A model generated the notes under the pieces. It had not been told where the DNA came from. It saw nothing but the letters and a program-made list of their open reading frames with translations, and did no database searches. A stretch of 64,000 bases of DNA. It comes from Thinopyrum elongatum (taxonomy: Eukaryota > Streptophyta > Magnoliopsida > Poales > Poaceae). Below, piece by piece: positions 44,249 to 55,641 of this stretch; the first letter of the stretch is position 1; every line of letters starts with the position of its first letter. Both the position numbers and the translations under genes were made by a program. The DNA is taken from positions 260,951,757-261,015,756 of the forward strand of contig CM022298.1 in assembly GCA_011799875.1 (NCBI GenBank), given 5' to 3'.

Positions 44249-45049
44249 CTCCTCTGCTCCAGCTGGGATCTCCCCGGACTCGGTCTCGGATCCTGAACTG
44301 ACGACGCTGACAAAAACCTCCGAGTTAAAGGAAACACGACGACGCTGCCTCAGGGGCTCTCCCTCAGGGGCAGATGCTGGATGAGGCTGAATCATAGGGG
44401 CAGCGGGAGTTGCGAGAAGTAAAGCCAAATCGGCAGGAGACTCATGGGGAGTCACTGTCGAGGTACCCGAGTTACTCTGAGGGGTAACCAGAGTAGTGGG
44501 CGAAAACAAAGGATGGAGGAACAAATGGGGTAAACCCGATGGTAGGTGGAACTAAACTAGCCCTAGCGGTAACAAGAGCTGTGGGAGTGCGAGTTAACTC
44601 TCGGGCCAACTCGAAAAGTAGAAGATAACTAGCAGTGATGTAGCAAGAGAGGTGGCTAGAGGAACGGTCGCACTCCGGCTCAATAGTAGGGAAACGGATA
44701 CGTCCATCATCGGACATGGACGGGTAGTAAAAGAAACTTGGATGATGCTGCATCTGGACCTCGTTGTAGCGCAGATCAACGAGAGCCTCAACGCAGCGAT
44801 CTGGACTGCCTGACCTGGGGTAGAAGCGTAACCACTCCTTGAAGAACGGGTGTAGATGCCTGATATAGTGCTGGTGTGTAAAGTGACCTCCGTGTGGTAC
44901 TCGTACACTGAGTCTGCCAGACGCTCCCAATACACCTGGTACACCGGATCATTTCCGTTGGGGTAGAGTCGCCGCCACACGTTCTGAAGAAGATGTGGAG
45001 AAGTGTATGGTGTTGGCTCAGACTGGTACGAGTACAACACTGGAGCCAT
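44249..45049 (-). pseudogene. Extra ORF upstream of gag in element A, unknown function
   Basis: On the minus strand a protein starts MAPVLYSYQSEPTPYTSPHL at 45049. It changes frame near 44880 and continues through FKEWLRFYPRSGSPDRCVEA, LVDLRYNEVQMQHHPSFFYY and DDGRIRFPTIEPECDRSS. A Ser/Thr/Pro-rich part and a basic-acidic tail with PLRQRRRVSFNSEVFVSVVS follow. The frame reaches the solo LTR at 44248 and would end a few codons beyond it at 42545. It lies between primer-binding site and gag, where Del/Tekay elements usually have only leader. I recognise no catalytic motif. I believe similar ORFs occur in related grass elements, but only a search can show that. Confidence 0.6.
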
Positions 45050-45202
45050 CTACACTCACAACCATTAGTCTGTTAGCAACAAAATAAACTATATTCATGA
45101 AATGCAGCAACCAAAAGCACACAAACACGACCGACACTCAGAGCTACTGTCTACCGTTTGAACTAGCGCGTTAGGAGTCTAGCGTGTCCTATAGTCAACG
45201 CG

Positions 45203-45214
45203 GCTCTGATACCA
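45203..45214 (-). promoter_or_regulatory. Element A primer-binding site
   Basis: The minus strand reads TGGTATCAGAGC, six bases after the 5' LTR end. This is a perfect match to the initiator tRNA-Met type site. Confidence 0.85.
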
Positions 45215-45219
45215 AGCAT

Positions 45220-48200
45220 TGTGGCACCCCGGCTCAGAGCGACCGGTTTACCTTGCATTGCCAGCCCAGAGATCAAGTCTTCTGGCAACACACAACAACT
45301 TGGTACAGAAAGACAACCGCTTTTTTGAAGCATAGAGTCGATATTACATCAAGTAGCGAGGCCAAGTGGCACACACGGTGCTGCTGAACATATGTACATT
45401 ATTTAGTAGACATGAGCAGGGGCCTCGACATCACGACAAAGCTACGCGGCAGCGGAAAGACGACGTAGAAGGACTCCATCTCACAGGGACACTGATGTGG
45501 ACACGGTCTAGACTGCGATGCACGATGCAACTCCAACTCTGGTATGACTTCTCCTGAAACTGGCATGACACGCCAGGTGAGTACTTTGAATGTACTCGCA
45601 AGCTCACACAAATAAAGCAACAATGGCAAACAACAACAATGATATTTAAGCAGGTTAAATGCAAGGACTAGCATGATACTCATGAAGTGATTGTGCTCAT
45701 AACAGGGCCTTTCAGACCCGCTTACCATCTCGGTTACCTCGTAACCACAATCATCATCATACCAAGGTGATCACCTCTGGATCACAACCGAAACCATCTC
45801 GATGGTCTCAACACCTTCACCAACATAACCAGTGCCACAAGTATACATTTAGTGTGCAAATTTAATATTTCTATTGATCCACGGTGTGACCTACTACGAA
45901 CTTGTGTCCATGACCGAGGACGCAACTATCGATAGATTAAACACACTCTGCAGAGGTTAGCACACTGTACCCACACCATGGAACCCATGGCCTCGGACTC
46001 CCATTCGGGTGGACCAACGGCGTTCCGATAGAACCAATCTATTGCCATGACACTCTCCCGGCCACTCCGACCAACTCCCCTTTGGACTAAGTCATGGGTG
46101 GCCCCGATGCCACTCCGGACATCCAACGGCCATTGTCGTGGCAAAACAAATGGTCCCAAACGGGGACATGGTACCAAAACAACTATGGGCACACAAGGCT
46201 ATGGCTGCCTACCGGGCTAGGGTAGCGCAAGCGCATAACCTTCCCTAGTTGGAGGCACCGGCGAGAGGCATAACAGCAGACCAAGAAAGGGCCTCCCCAT
46301 AAAGGCAAATGAGGTTGCACTTGGGAAGCTCGATTCGGTGGCACCATGACTCGATCAACAGCATGTTCAAGTTGGTTTATTATCAGGTTTCAACTTGCAA
46401 ATAAATTTCACCGAGTCATAGTATGCGATGGAAATGCAATGAACTATATACGCACCATTTCAACATAATACCGATATGAACTAGCTCAAGCATAGTATCA
46501 CATTACTTTACTGCATAAACTTAGTTATTCAACTAAAATGCTACTGATAACAGAACAAGCATAGCAAGAACATGAAACTAGCATCAAATGACTTTATAAG
46601 AATTTTCTATATGCATTTAAAATAACCATATTCAATTGAAAATCATAGTTATTGAAATGACATTCTTGCAAATATTTGTGATGGCTTGCCTTAGTGCAGA
46701 GGAGGGTCACACTCCTCCTGGTTCTCCTCAATGAAACAAGTTCCTGCTCATAGAGGAGTTCAACACAAAACCAATGCAAACATAATCATATCATTTGGAC
46801 TTACAAAATAGAAGTTAGAGCGGGTCAAAGTTTAGTCAAATTTCTGAATTTAAATTGATTTTTAGAAAAATCAGAGAGGGGGTGACGTCGAAGGCGTAAA
46901 CCAGCGGGGCGCCTCCACTCATACCGCTTCGGGAGGCGGCTGAGTGGCTGACCAGCGGGCCCCCGCGGTCAGGTTCAGAGAGAGAGAGAAACAAAGAGAG
47001 GGTGGCTCATCGCCGGTGGTTCTCCGGCGAGGAGGGCTTGACTGCCGCCGGCGAGAGGGGGGATGGAAGCGCAAGACTACGATGAACCTGCACGTACCCG
47101 TAGCTCAGCGAGAGGTGGAAAGAGGGCGTCGCGGTGGTCATTTCTAGAGGCGTCAGCAGAGGAGGGCTCGTCGGAGTTGTTGAATCCGGCGAGGCAGGGC
47201 CGGTCAGCAGCTCCAGCAGCACCAACGCGAGAAGTGGAGCACCACGAGCAGGCCAGAGAGGTCAGAGGAAGACGAGGGGCGCCGGAGGAGGCAGAATGCC
47301 GAGGCGGGGTTGGCGGGGAGCTCTGGTGCAGAACGGCGGCCAGAGGCCCGCCTGGCCTGGCCGCTGCTATATAGAGGAAGTGTGAGTGCCAGAGGAGGAG
47401 GGTGGTGAGGCTTAATGAGCTCGGGGGGGGGGGGGGGCTATTTATAGCCATGGTGATGGAGGGGATCGAGAGCGCCGGCGAGCTCTCTAGAAGCGGCGCA
47501 CGATGATGAGAGGGGTCAGAGAGAGGGGAAGAAGTGGCCAGGGGTCACGCGGCCACTGTGGGAGCTTGCAGCCGAACATAGGGCGTGCGGGAAGGCGACA
47601 ACAGGGAGCACAGGCTCACTGTGCGCTCGGGCATGACATGCTCGTGATCGCTGCGGTGAGCTCCGGTGTCGGCGAGCGGCAGGGAGGGGTCAAGGTTGAT
47701 GAGACGAGGCAGCAGGCGCTAGGCAGTGAGCTGGTTTGGTCTCGGGCGCTCACACGGGCGAAACAGAGGCCGTGGCGCCACCCAGAGCGTGCCAAACTCA
47801 TGCCAGCGCCTCTGGACGAACGCGGTCACCGCGTGAACTCTGGAGACGCGGTGCACCGAGGAGTAAAATCATGTCTGGGAGCCTGTCCCTGCAGTGTTAG
47901 GTCTAGGAGAGGTGATGGCTCATTGGCAGGCCGACCAGATTGAACAAGAGAGCCTCAGCAAGTTTCTGGACAGAAACTTGTGAGCTAAGTAGAGAGGATT
48001 CTAGAGAGAGTTAGGAGCTGATCTTTGGGGTTTAAGCTTATCTTAGGAGGGTAATGAAGCTCAAGAAAAATTAGCTCCAGAAGATCAATGAAAAATGTAC
48101 TTCATGTACAAAGTACACTTTCTGTCCAGAAAGGAAAAGATTTTCTGTAGCAAAAATATTCCAAATAACCATGCAATATTTTTGCACAGGGAGTTGGGCC

Positions 48201-48515
48201 AAGGTCCAAAGAATATTCAGGAATTTTCCCAGATTTTTGTGGTCAAGAAAAATGAGGGTTGCTTTTGAGTAGAAGTGAATGAAGGACTTAATCAGGGGGA
48301 ACATGAATATTTTTCATTTAAGAAAAATATTACCAAGGTCATATTTGGATATATCAGAGTGCAAGAGATTGGTTTGAAGGTGAGATAAGTCACTTGGGTG
48401 AAAATCAAAGAAATGCCCAAGTGATTAAGTCCAAATGAGTTGATTCAAACTCAAATCAAATTCAAAAATGTAATAAAATCCAGAAAAGAAAAAGGGCAAA
48501 AACTAGGGTGTCACA
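45220..48515 (-). repeat. Element A 5' LTR, uninterrupted
   Basis: This 3296-bp LTR begins tgtggcaccccgg and ends gtgtcaca. It gives the empty-site sequence for both insertions B (near 45461) and C (near 47370). The minus-strand TATA box CTATAAATAG is at 47438-47447, next to 13 G's (47425-47437). GA repeats occur near 46978-46990. Short frames inside are matched in the other LTR and I treat them as non-coding. Confidence 0.9.
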
Positions 48516-49182
48516 CGATCTTGCAAGTTATATGCACCTGCTACGTGTTATGATCCGCATACCCCAAGGTGACAATAATTGGGATGCTTTCCAGTGATTA
48601 CTGTAGTTTGAGGAGTTCATGTATTCACTATGTGTTAATGCTTTGTTCCGGTTCTCTATTAAAAGGAGGCCTTAATATCCCTTAGTTTCCTTATGGACCC
48701 CGCAGCCACGGGAGGGTAGGACAAAATATGTCATGCAAGTTCTTTTCCATAAGCACGTATGACTATTTACGGAATACATGCCTACATTATATTTATGAAC
48801 TGGAGCTAGTTCTGTGTCGCCCTAGGTTATGACTGTTTGATGAATATTATCCAACGAAATCACCAATCCAATGCCTACGAGCTTTTCACATATTGTTCTT
48901 GCTAACTGTTGCTGCTACTATTACAACTGCTACAAAATTACTGCTACCATTGTTACCGTTACTATTGCTGCTACTACTATTGCTATCACTGTCAAACTAT
49001 CATATTACTGTGCTACTGATCACTTTGCTGCAGATATTTAATCTTCAGGTGTGGTCGAATTGACAACTCAACTGCTAATACTTACAAATATTCTTTGGCT
49101 CCCCTTGTGTCGAATCTATAAATTTGGTTAGAATACTCTACCCTCGAAAACTGTTGCGATCCCCTATACTTGTGGGTTATCA
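48516..49182 (+). repeat. 5' LTR of element D, second part
   Basis: It starts with the cgatc target copy and continues the LTR from 14543. It keeps the landmarks 'gaggagttcatgtattcactatgtg' and 'cggttctctattaaaaggaggcc', has a trinucleotide-rich part (ctactattgctg, 48905-49010) and ends cttgtgggttatca. Confidence 0.82.
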
Positions 49183-49193
49183 AGAACTTTTTC

Positions 49194-49211
49194 TAGCGCT
49201 ATTGCCGGGGA
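49194..49211 (+). promoter_or_regulatory. Element D primer-binding site
   Basis: tagcgctattgccgggga, 11 bases after the LTR, resembles the usual TGGCGCCGTTGCCGGGGA with G-to-A and C-to-T changes. Confidence 0.75.
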
Positions 49212-49260
49212 GCATAGCTATATTTGTTGAGTCACTTGGTATTTATATCTATTTATCACT

Positions 49261-51190
49261 ATGAAGAATCTGAAAGATACCAGAACCAAGATCGTTCCCT
49301 CTAAGATGAGGGGAGGTAAGGAATTGCCATCTAGCTCTGCACTTGATTCACCTTCTGTTTTGAGTAAGCTTGCAATGCCACAACCTGCTATTAATTCTGA
49401 TATGTAGCAAGTTATTGATGATGCTACTTCTGCTATGAATGATGCTTATGATGAAGTTAGTACCTTGCTTGATAAGAATGTCCCACTAGGTGAATTTCTT
49501 GATGAACAACTTGCTAGAGTTAAAGATATTGAGAATGCTGAAACTGATGAAATTACTGAAACTGATGAAGTCTTTGAAACTAGAAATTATGAAACATGTA
49601 TTAGACCTATCTCTCCTAGATATGAATTGCCTAAGATACCTGAGGGTTATGTTATGGATGAAGAGGTTGCTAGGGATTTTCTTGCCTATAAGGATAGAGA
49701 TGATCTTAAGAAATTATTATGCAAGTTGAAAGAAAAAACTTTGAATGCTAGAATTAAATGTGATCCTAAGTTTGCTACTTCCCTATATTTATTACTGATA
49801 AGGATTATGAATTCTCTATCGACCTAGAGTTAATTACTCTGGTTGAATCTGATCCTTTCCATGGCTATGAAACTGAGACTGTTGTGGCACATCTTACTAA
49901 ATTAAATGATATAGCCACCCTATTTGCTCATGAAGAATTTTTTTGCTATTACTATATTCTCAAGTTATTTCCATTCCCATTAAAGGGTGAATCTAAGCTA
50001 TGGTACAATACTCTTGCTCCTGGTTGTGTGCGTAGTCCCCATGATATGATTTATTACTTCTCTGAAAAATATTTTCCCGCTCATAAGAAACAAGCTGCCT
50101 TACAGGAAATATTTAACTTTGTGCAAATTGAAGAAGAGAGTCTCCCACAAGCTTGAGGGAGGCTTATCCAATTACTTAATGCTTTGCCTGATCATCCTCT
50201 CAAGAAAAATGAAATACTTGATATCTTCTATAATGGACTAACCGATGCTTCTAGGGACTTCCTAGATAGTTGTGCTGGTTGTGTTTTCAGGGAACGAACT
50301 GTTGAACAAGCTGAGAAATTATTGAATAATATATTGAAGAATTATGATGATTGGACACTTCCTGAACCACTGCCTAAACCCACTCCAAAAAAGAGGGGTA
50401 TCTTATTTCTCAGTCCTGAAGATATGCAAGAGGCAAAGAAGTGTATGAAGGAAAAAGGTATTAAAGCCAAGGATGTTAAGCATTTACCACCTATTGAAGA
50501 AATACATGGACTTGACACACCACCACAGGTGGTGGAGGTATATTCTCTCTTGAAATTTGATGAAGGTAATATTCCACATAATTGACCTCCTAGCCAATGC
50601 TTATATGAATTTGATAACTACATCATGAAGTAAGATCACTTCAATGCCTATGTTATGAAACAACTAAAACAAAATTATGATATTATTGCTCACTTGAGTG
50701 ACTTGTTATTAGAATCACTAATGATGTTAGAGGTGTAGGAAACCATGCCTCTATGGTTCAAACCCAGTTAGAACAGGTCGCTAAATCTCAAAGAGAATTG
50801 CTTAGTGAAATGAACAATAATATGAATGATTATGCTGTTAGAGTAGCGACAAGAGGAGGTAAAATGACCCAGGAACCTCTTTATCCTGAAGGTCACCCTA
50901 AAAGAATTGAACAAGACTCTCAAAGAATTTATGCTGATGCACCTAGTCCTTCTAAAAAGAAAAAGAAAAAAAAATGATAGGACTTTGCATACTTCTAGTG
51001 AAACTGAGGTAGAAAAACCTTCTGAAGAAAATAATGATATTTCTATCTTTGATGCTGAAACTCAATCTGGTAATGAACATTCATCTAGTGATAATGAAAA
51101 TGATAATGATGATGTTCATGTAGATGCTCAACCAGACAATGATAAGGAACCGGATAATGATGTTGAAATAGAACCTGCTGTTGATCTTGA
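49261..51190 (+). pseudogene. Element D gag (Athila type)
   Basis: It starts MKNLKDTRTKIVPSKMRGGK at 49261 and meets TAG at 49405-49407 (probably a CAR codon before). Then comes an acidic stretch and PISPRYELPKIPEGYVMDEE. After a frameshift near 49790 the gag core follows: FPFPLKGESKLWYNTLAPG, then LNALPDHPLKKNEILDIFYN and GLTDASRDFLDSCAGCVF. Further broken parts show VATRGGKMTQEPLYPEGHP and an Asp/Glu/Asn-rich tail after a lysine run (KKKKKKK at about 50955). AT-rich codon use differs sharply from elements B and C. I see no zinc knuckle. Confidence 0.75.
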
Positions 51191-51240
51191 TAACCCATAA
51201 CCTAAAAATAAACATTATGATAAGAGAGACTTTGTTGCTA

Positions 51241-52044
51241 GGAAACATGGTAAAGAAAGAGAAACATCAGAAATCCATGCCCTTTCCACCTAAACCATCT
51301 AAGAAAAAGGATGATGAAGAATTTGAACGCTTTGCTAAAATGCTTAGGCCAGTCTTTTTGCGTACTTGTTTGACTGATATTTTAAAGATGGCCCCTTATG
51401 CTAAATACATGAAATACATTGTCACTAATAAAAGAAAAATACCTGAAGCTGAAATCTCCACCATGCTTCCTAATTATTCTTTTAAGGATGGAGTATCTAA
51501 AAAACTAGGAGATCCATGAATACCAACTATACCATGCTCCATTAAAAGAAACTATGTCAAAACTGCTTTATGTGATTTGGGAGCTGATGCTAGTGTTATG
51601 CCTTTCTCTTTATATAAATGACTTGATTTGAATAAACTCACACCTACTGAAATATCATTGTAAATGGCTGACAAATCAACGGCCATACCTATCAATATTT
51701 GTGAGGATGTGCCCATTGTTGTTGCAAATGTTACTATCTTGACAGACTTTGTTATACTTGAGATACCCGAGGACGACAACATGTCGATTATCCTTGGTAG
51801 ACCCTTTCTAAATACTGCAGGGGCTGTTATTGATTGCGATAAAAGCAAAGTCACTTTTCATATCAATGGTAATGAGCATACGGTGCACTTTCCGAAGAAA
51901 CAATTTCAAGTGAATGGTATTAATGTTATTGAAAACTCTCCAACAATTACTATTGGAAGTTTCCAACTCCCTCTTCCTACTACCAAAAATAAATATGAAA
52001 TAGTTATTGTTGGGGATATGCATATTTCCGTTGAGGTAACTTAG
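51241..52044 (+). pseudogene. Element D protease
   Basis: KPSKKKDDEEFERFAKMLRP and LKMAPYAKYMKYIVTNKRKI lead into a retropepsin active site, ALCDLGADASVMPFSLYK, then ADKSTAIPINICEDVPIVV and the flap-side motif DDNMSIILGRPFLNTAG. This D-L-G-A form is usual in Athila-type elements. Stops at 51517-51519, 51619-51621 and 51661-51663 break the frame. The last 126 codons are open. The expected RT does not follow. Confidence 0.75.
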
Positions 52045-52490
52045 TGTTTTATGAAAGTTCTTTGGGTTCATGCTAATCGAAAGTGGTTGTTAATAAGACT
52101 TGATCAACCTTATTAATGGATTATTTTTGAGAGGCATGTGGTCGATGAATTTAGTAAGCAAAACCTTCTGTCCCTACCTTTTGTTTCTGTTATTTCTAGC
52201 TAAATACTATAAAATGCCATGATTATCCTGTTTTCTGAATTTTTCGTGCAATAAAAAAGTGCCCAAAAATAAAAGTGCTCAGAATGACCTGAAATTTTGA
52301 CACGAATTTTTTTTGAATATTTAAAAATTTCTGATATAAATAACATCACAGGGGATGCCCCTAGTGGCCACTAGGCACCGGGACGAGCCAGCTACCCCAG
52401 GCGCACTCTGGTGGGTAGTGGGCCCCATGTGCCCCCCTCACTTATCCCTTTAGCCCATGTCATCACCTACCTCCAGAAAAAAATCACTCC

Positions 52491-52526
<36 letters not shown>

Positions 52527-52843
52527 TTCTTGCTCTCAAACCCACGGATTTCGATCTCTTTGCTCGAAGCTCCATTTTTGAAACTATTTTGGGGGATTGC
52601 ACTTGGTATGTGACTCCCCCATTGCTCCAATTAGTTTTTGTTCTAGTGGTTTATATATTGAGTAATTAGCTACTCTTAGTGCTGTTGTAAATGAGCTTGA
52701 ATGTTGAATTCTTTGAGTTCCAAGTAGTTTGAATGCTTGATATAGCCTCTAGACATCCATATAAGTAGTTGCTATCAATCTTGCGAAGTTTTGTTGACAA
52801 AATTTTGTGGGTCAATTTTTTTCAGAAATTTGTTCATAGGAAA
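52045..52843. other. Element D non-coding gap in place of pol
   Basis: No RT, RNase H or integrase motif in any frame. The region contains a stretch resembling LTR text ('actaggcaccgggacgagcc', 52371-52390) and a CT microsatellite at about 52494-52522. The latter resembles a 5' leader for the next ORF. Confidence 0.6.
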
Positions 52844-53839
52844 ATGGACTTCTTTCGAAGGAGTTCATCTAAGAAGAATGCCAAAGGAGTCACCGGTGAG
52901 TCATCATATGGTGACATCAACACTTCGCGATGGATGGAGGTCCGGCCGTGTGAATGGCCGCACATTGCCTTCATGGACGAAGCCAGATTCCACCAAGAGT
53001 TCACACAATTCATTGCAAATGCTAGACTTACCAACTTCCTCGCAGATGAGTGTGACCGACACCATGTCCTTACAAATTCCTTTGTGCAAAATTTCAATTT
53101 CTTAAGTAGGAACGAGCCTCCTGGGGTGCGGTTTAATTTATACTCTGAAACTCGCCAAATACCGCTTACTGAATTTTGTGAGGTATGTCTAATTCCCTCT
53201 GATGGGGAGTTAAGAGAACCTAGACCAACGGAGTTTGAGGGTTTCCTCCGCACCCTAACTATGGGTGAGTAAAGAGGCGTGTCGAAAGCTACAGCCACTA
53301 GTCTGCAGTTTCCTTCTGTGCATTACTTTGCTTTATTTATCACGAAGTGTTTGACTGCTAGGGAGAAGGGCAGTATACTTAGTGCCCCTGACCTCGACAT
53401 TTTACACCGTGCACTTCACAATGATCACACCTTTAACCTAGGGGCTATTGTTGCACGTCGCCTACATCTTAACAGAACTAAGGGTAAAATCCATGGTGGT
53501 GTTTAAGCCACTCACTTAGTGAGTGACTTTAATGTTCAGATACGCCAGCAGGATTATTTGTTGCCTAGAGTTTATTTAGATTGCTAGTCGATGGCGGACC
53601 ACCACTTTCTTGATAACACTGAGCCACTTAACCCTCTTCGCTATAACTTGGTCTTCAGTGAGAAGACCCGTGACATTATTTCGTTGCCTGCACCTGCTTT
53701 GTTTGATTCTCATGCTAGGAACGGATACACCATCCTACCAGCAGACATTGTCGCCTATCAGAACGCCCAGGCAGCGACACAGGAGGAGCCTCAAGAGTGG
53801 GATGCTCAGGTGCCGCCGCCGCAGCACTTTTACATGTGA
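52844..53839 (+). pseudogene. Athila-type ORF after protease in element D
   Basis: The protein starts MDFFRRSSSKKNAKGVTGES at 52844. It shows MEVRPCEWPHIAFMDEARFH, FNFLSRNEPPGVRFNLYSET and LIPSDGELREPRPTEFEGFL. In-frame or nearby stops at about 53270, 53504 and 53585 interrupt it, but it continues with FPSVHYFALFITKCLTAREK, ILHRALHNDHTFNLGAIVAR and MADHHFLDNTEPLNPLRYN. It resembles the grass relatives of the 'Arabidopsis retrotransposon ORF-1' (ATHILA, PF03078) family, recognised from memory. Function unknown; in Athila elements extra ORFs near this position have been called env-like, which I cannot confirm here. Confidence 0.65.
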
Positions 53840-55641
53840 CCTGATCGCTACTACGGATGGTGATTACCAAGCTAGGCCAAAAGCCTTAGCTTGGGGGAGT
53901 ACGTATTTCCATCGACATTACATTCATGTTCACACACTTCACTCCAGTTGTCGGTGTTCACACTTTTTCCTTGTATTATCCATGTTAATTTTATTTTCTC
54001 GCTGTCTTCTTGTGTGTTTGAAAACCTTTGAGAAAATCCAAAAATATTTCTCGCTTCTTTTCGGTTTTTCTTTCTAGTTTAATTAGTTGTAGTATTAAAA
54101 GAAAACCCAAAAAGGTTTCTCATTTATTCTTTTGCTTGTTGGGAGCTTTCTCGTGTAAATAGTTTTTCTCGTTCTTGTTTTCCTTTCTTTAATTTGCTTA
54201 CTTCCAGAAAAACTAAAAACTCCAAAAATATTTCAGTGTGTTTCTCTGAATTCTTTTCTTTTCTTTTGTTGAGTCGTACTAGGGAGATGACCACGATGAA
54301 AATGTTGAGTGGCTCTCATAAGCATTGTTGTTGATCTAACAAAGAGCCCATATTATTTTGCCTTCTCCTCTTAATAAAATGTTGTAGATTCCAACTTAGT
54401 CCACGACACTCTTGCACTATTATTATTTTCATATCACTCGGTCGTGCGAGTGAAAGGCAATAATGACGATATATGATGAAGTGACTATGGCGGAAAAAGC
54501 GGGTATGAACTCAACTTGTTTTTGTTTTTGTAAATATGTTTAACTTAGTGTCCATGATTCAGCATATTATGATTAAACATGCTTGCAATGACAATTAGAT
54601 ATTATAGTTTCTCATGCCATGCTTAAGTAGCTAGGAGTGGATAATGATTTATCTTGAGTGTCAACATGCATTAAAATGATTGTGATGTAGTATGATGATA
54701 TTGTATCCTCCTCTGAATGTTTCAAGTGGCTTGACTTGGCACATGTTCACGCATGTAGTTGAATCAAAACCAACATAGCCTCCACGATATTATGTTCATG
54801 GTGTTTATATCCTATTCATGCTAGTATTCAATGTTAATTGTTCATAATGCATGATCATGACCGTTTTCGCTCTCTAGCTGGTCGCTTCCCAACCTAATTG
54901 CTAGCCTTCGCCTGTACTAAGCGGGAATACTGCTTGTGCATCAAAACCCTTAAACCAAAGTTATTCCAGATGAGTCCACTATATCTACCTATATGCGGTA
55001 TTACCCTGCCGTTCTAAGTAAATTTGCATGTGCCACCTCTAAAAATTCAAATGAACATTTGTTTTGTGTGCCCGGACCGCTCATGAAGCGACAGGGGGTG
55101 GTCAGTATCTTCCATGCTAAGCAGGTTATTCTCATGATGAGTGTTCATTCATTCATCCTTGCACGGGAGGGGCTGGTAATAGGGATGCCCAGGCCCGAAA
55201 TAAAAAATTACAATTAATTAAACAAAACTCCCCCTGACTGTTGTTGGTATGGAGGGCACCCGAGGATTCGGCTAGCCATGGCTTGTGTTTGTTGGTGGAG
55301 GAGGAGTAAACTTTACTTTTATCGCTTGGGAACTGCCGCTAATGTGTTTAGCATGGAAGATATTGAAAACTCTTGGGCGTAATGTTGACAGGAAGGGTAT
55401 GCCTCCCAAAATTATATTTATCTCCGATTTAAACTTCGAGCTCTAGCACCTCTGCAAATCCCTGCTTCCCTCTGTGAAGGGACTATCCATTTACTTTTAT
55501 GTTATTTTACTTTTATGTTGAGTCATCACCTTCTCAAACAAGCACCAGCCCTGAGAGCACTATTGTCATCCTCATGCATTGTGTATAGTTAATGTTGAAT
55601 GCATCATGACTGGATCTCTTCTACCATGAATTACAATGTTT
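53840..55641 (+). other. Element D long 3' region
   Basis: AT-rich, no supported frame. Characteristic text of Athila-type 3' regions is present: 'gcttgggggagtacgtatttcc' near 53890 and 'aaggcaataatgacgatatatgatg' near 54454. It ends '...accatgaattacaatgttt' exactly where CACTA element E starts. No LTR is reached. Confidence 0.65.

Larger units (their letters stand above)
14544..48515 (-). mobile_element. Del/Tekay-type gypsy chromovirus A, minus strand
   Basis: A's two LTRs begin tgtggcaccccggctcagagc and end gggtgtcaca. The right LTR (45220-48515) is uninterrupted. The left one (14544-37817) is split by elements B and C. Primer-binding site and polypurine tract place the 5' LTR on the right, so A is transcribed on the minus strand. 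Flanks tgatc (14539-14543) and cgatc (48516-48520) form a target duplication with one C/T difference. The pol ends with a chromodomain. Without its three insertions (B, C and solo LTR G) A is about 12.3 kb. Confidence 0.85.
13789..55641 (+). mobile_element. Sabrina-like gypsy element D, split by element A
   Basis: D's 5' LTR starts at 13789 and is cut at 14543 by A. It resumes at 48516 and ends at 49182, followed by a primer-binding site, gag, protease, an Athila-type ORF and a long 3' region up to the insertion of CACTA element E. The junction is supported by sequence logic: 'gttcgtgatctgatc' on the left continues as 'ttgcaagttatatgcacctgc' on the right, as in intact Sabrina-type LTRs (from memory). 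I find no reverse transcriptase, RNase H or integrase, so D looks non-autonomous. Its 3' LTR is outside the window. Confidence 0.78.
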
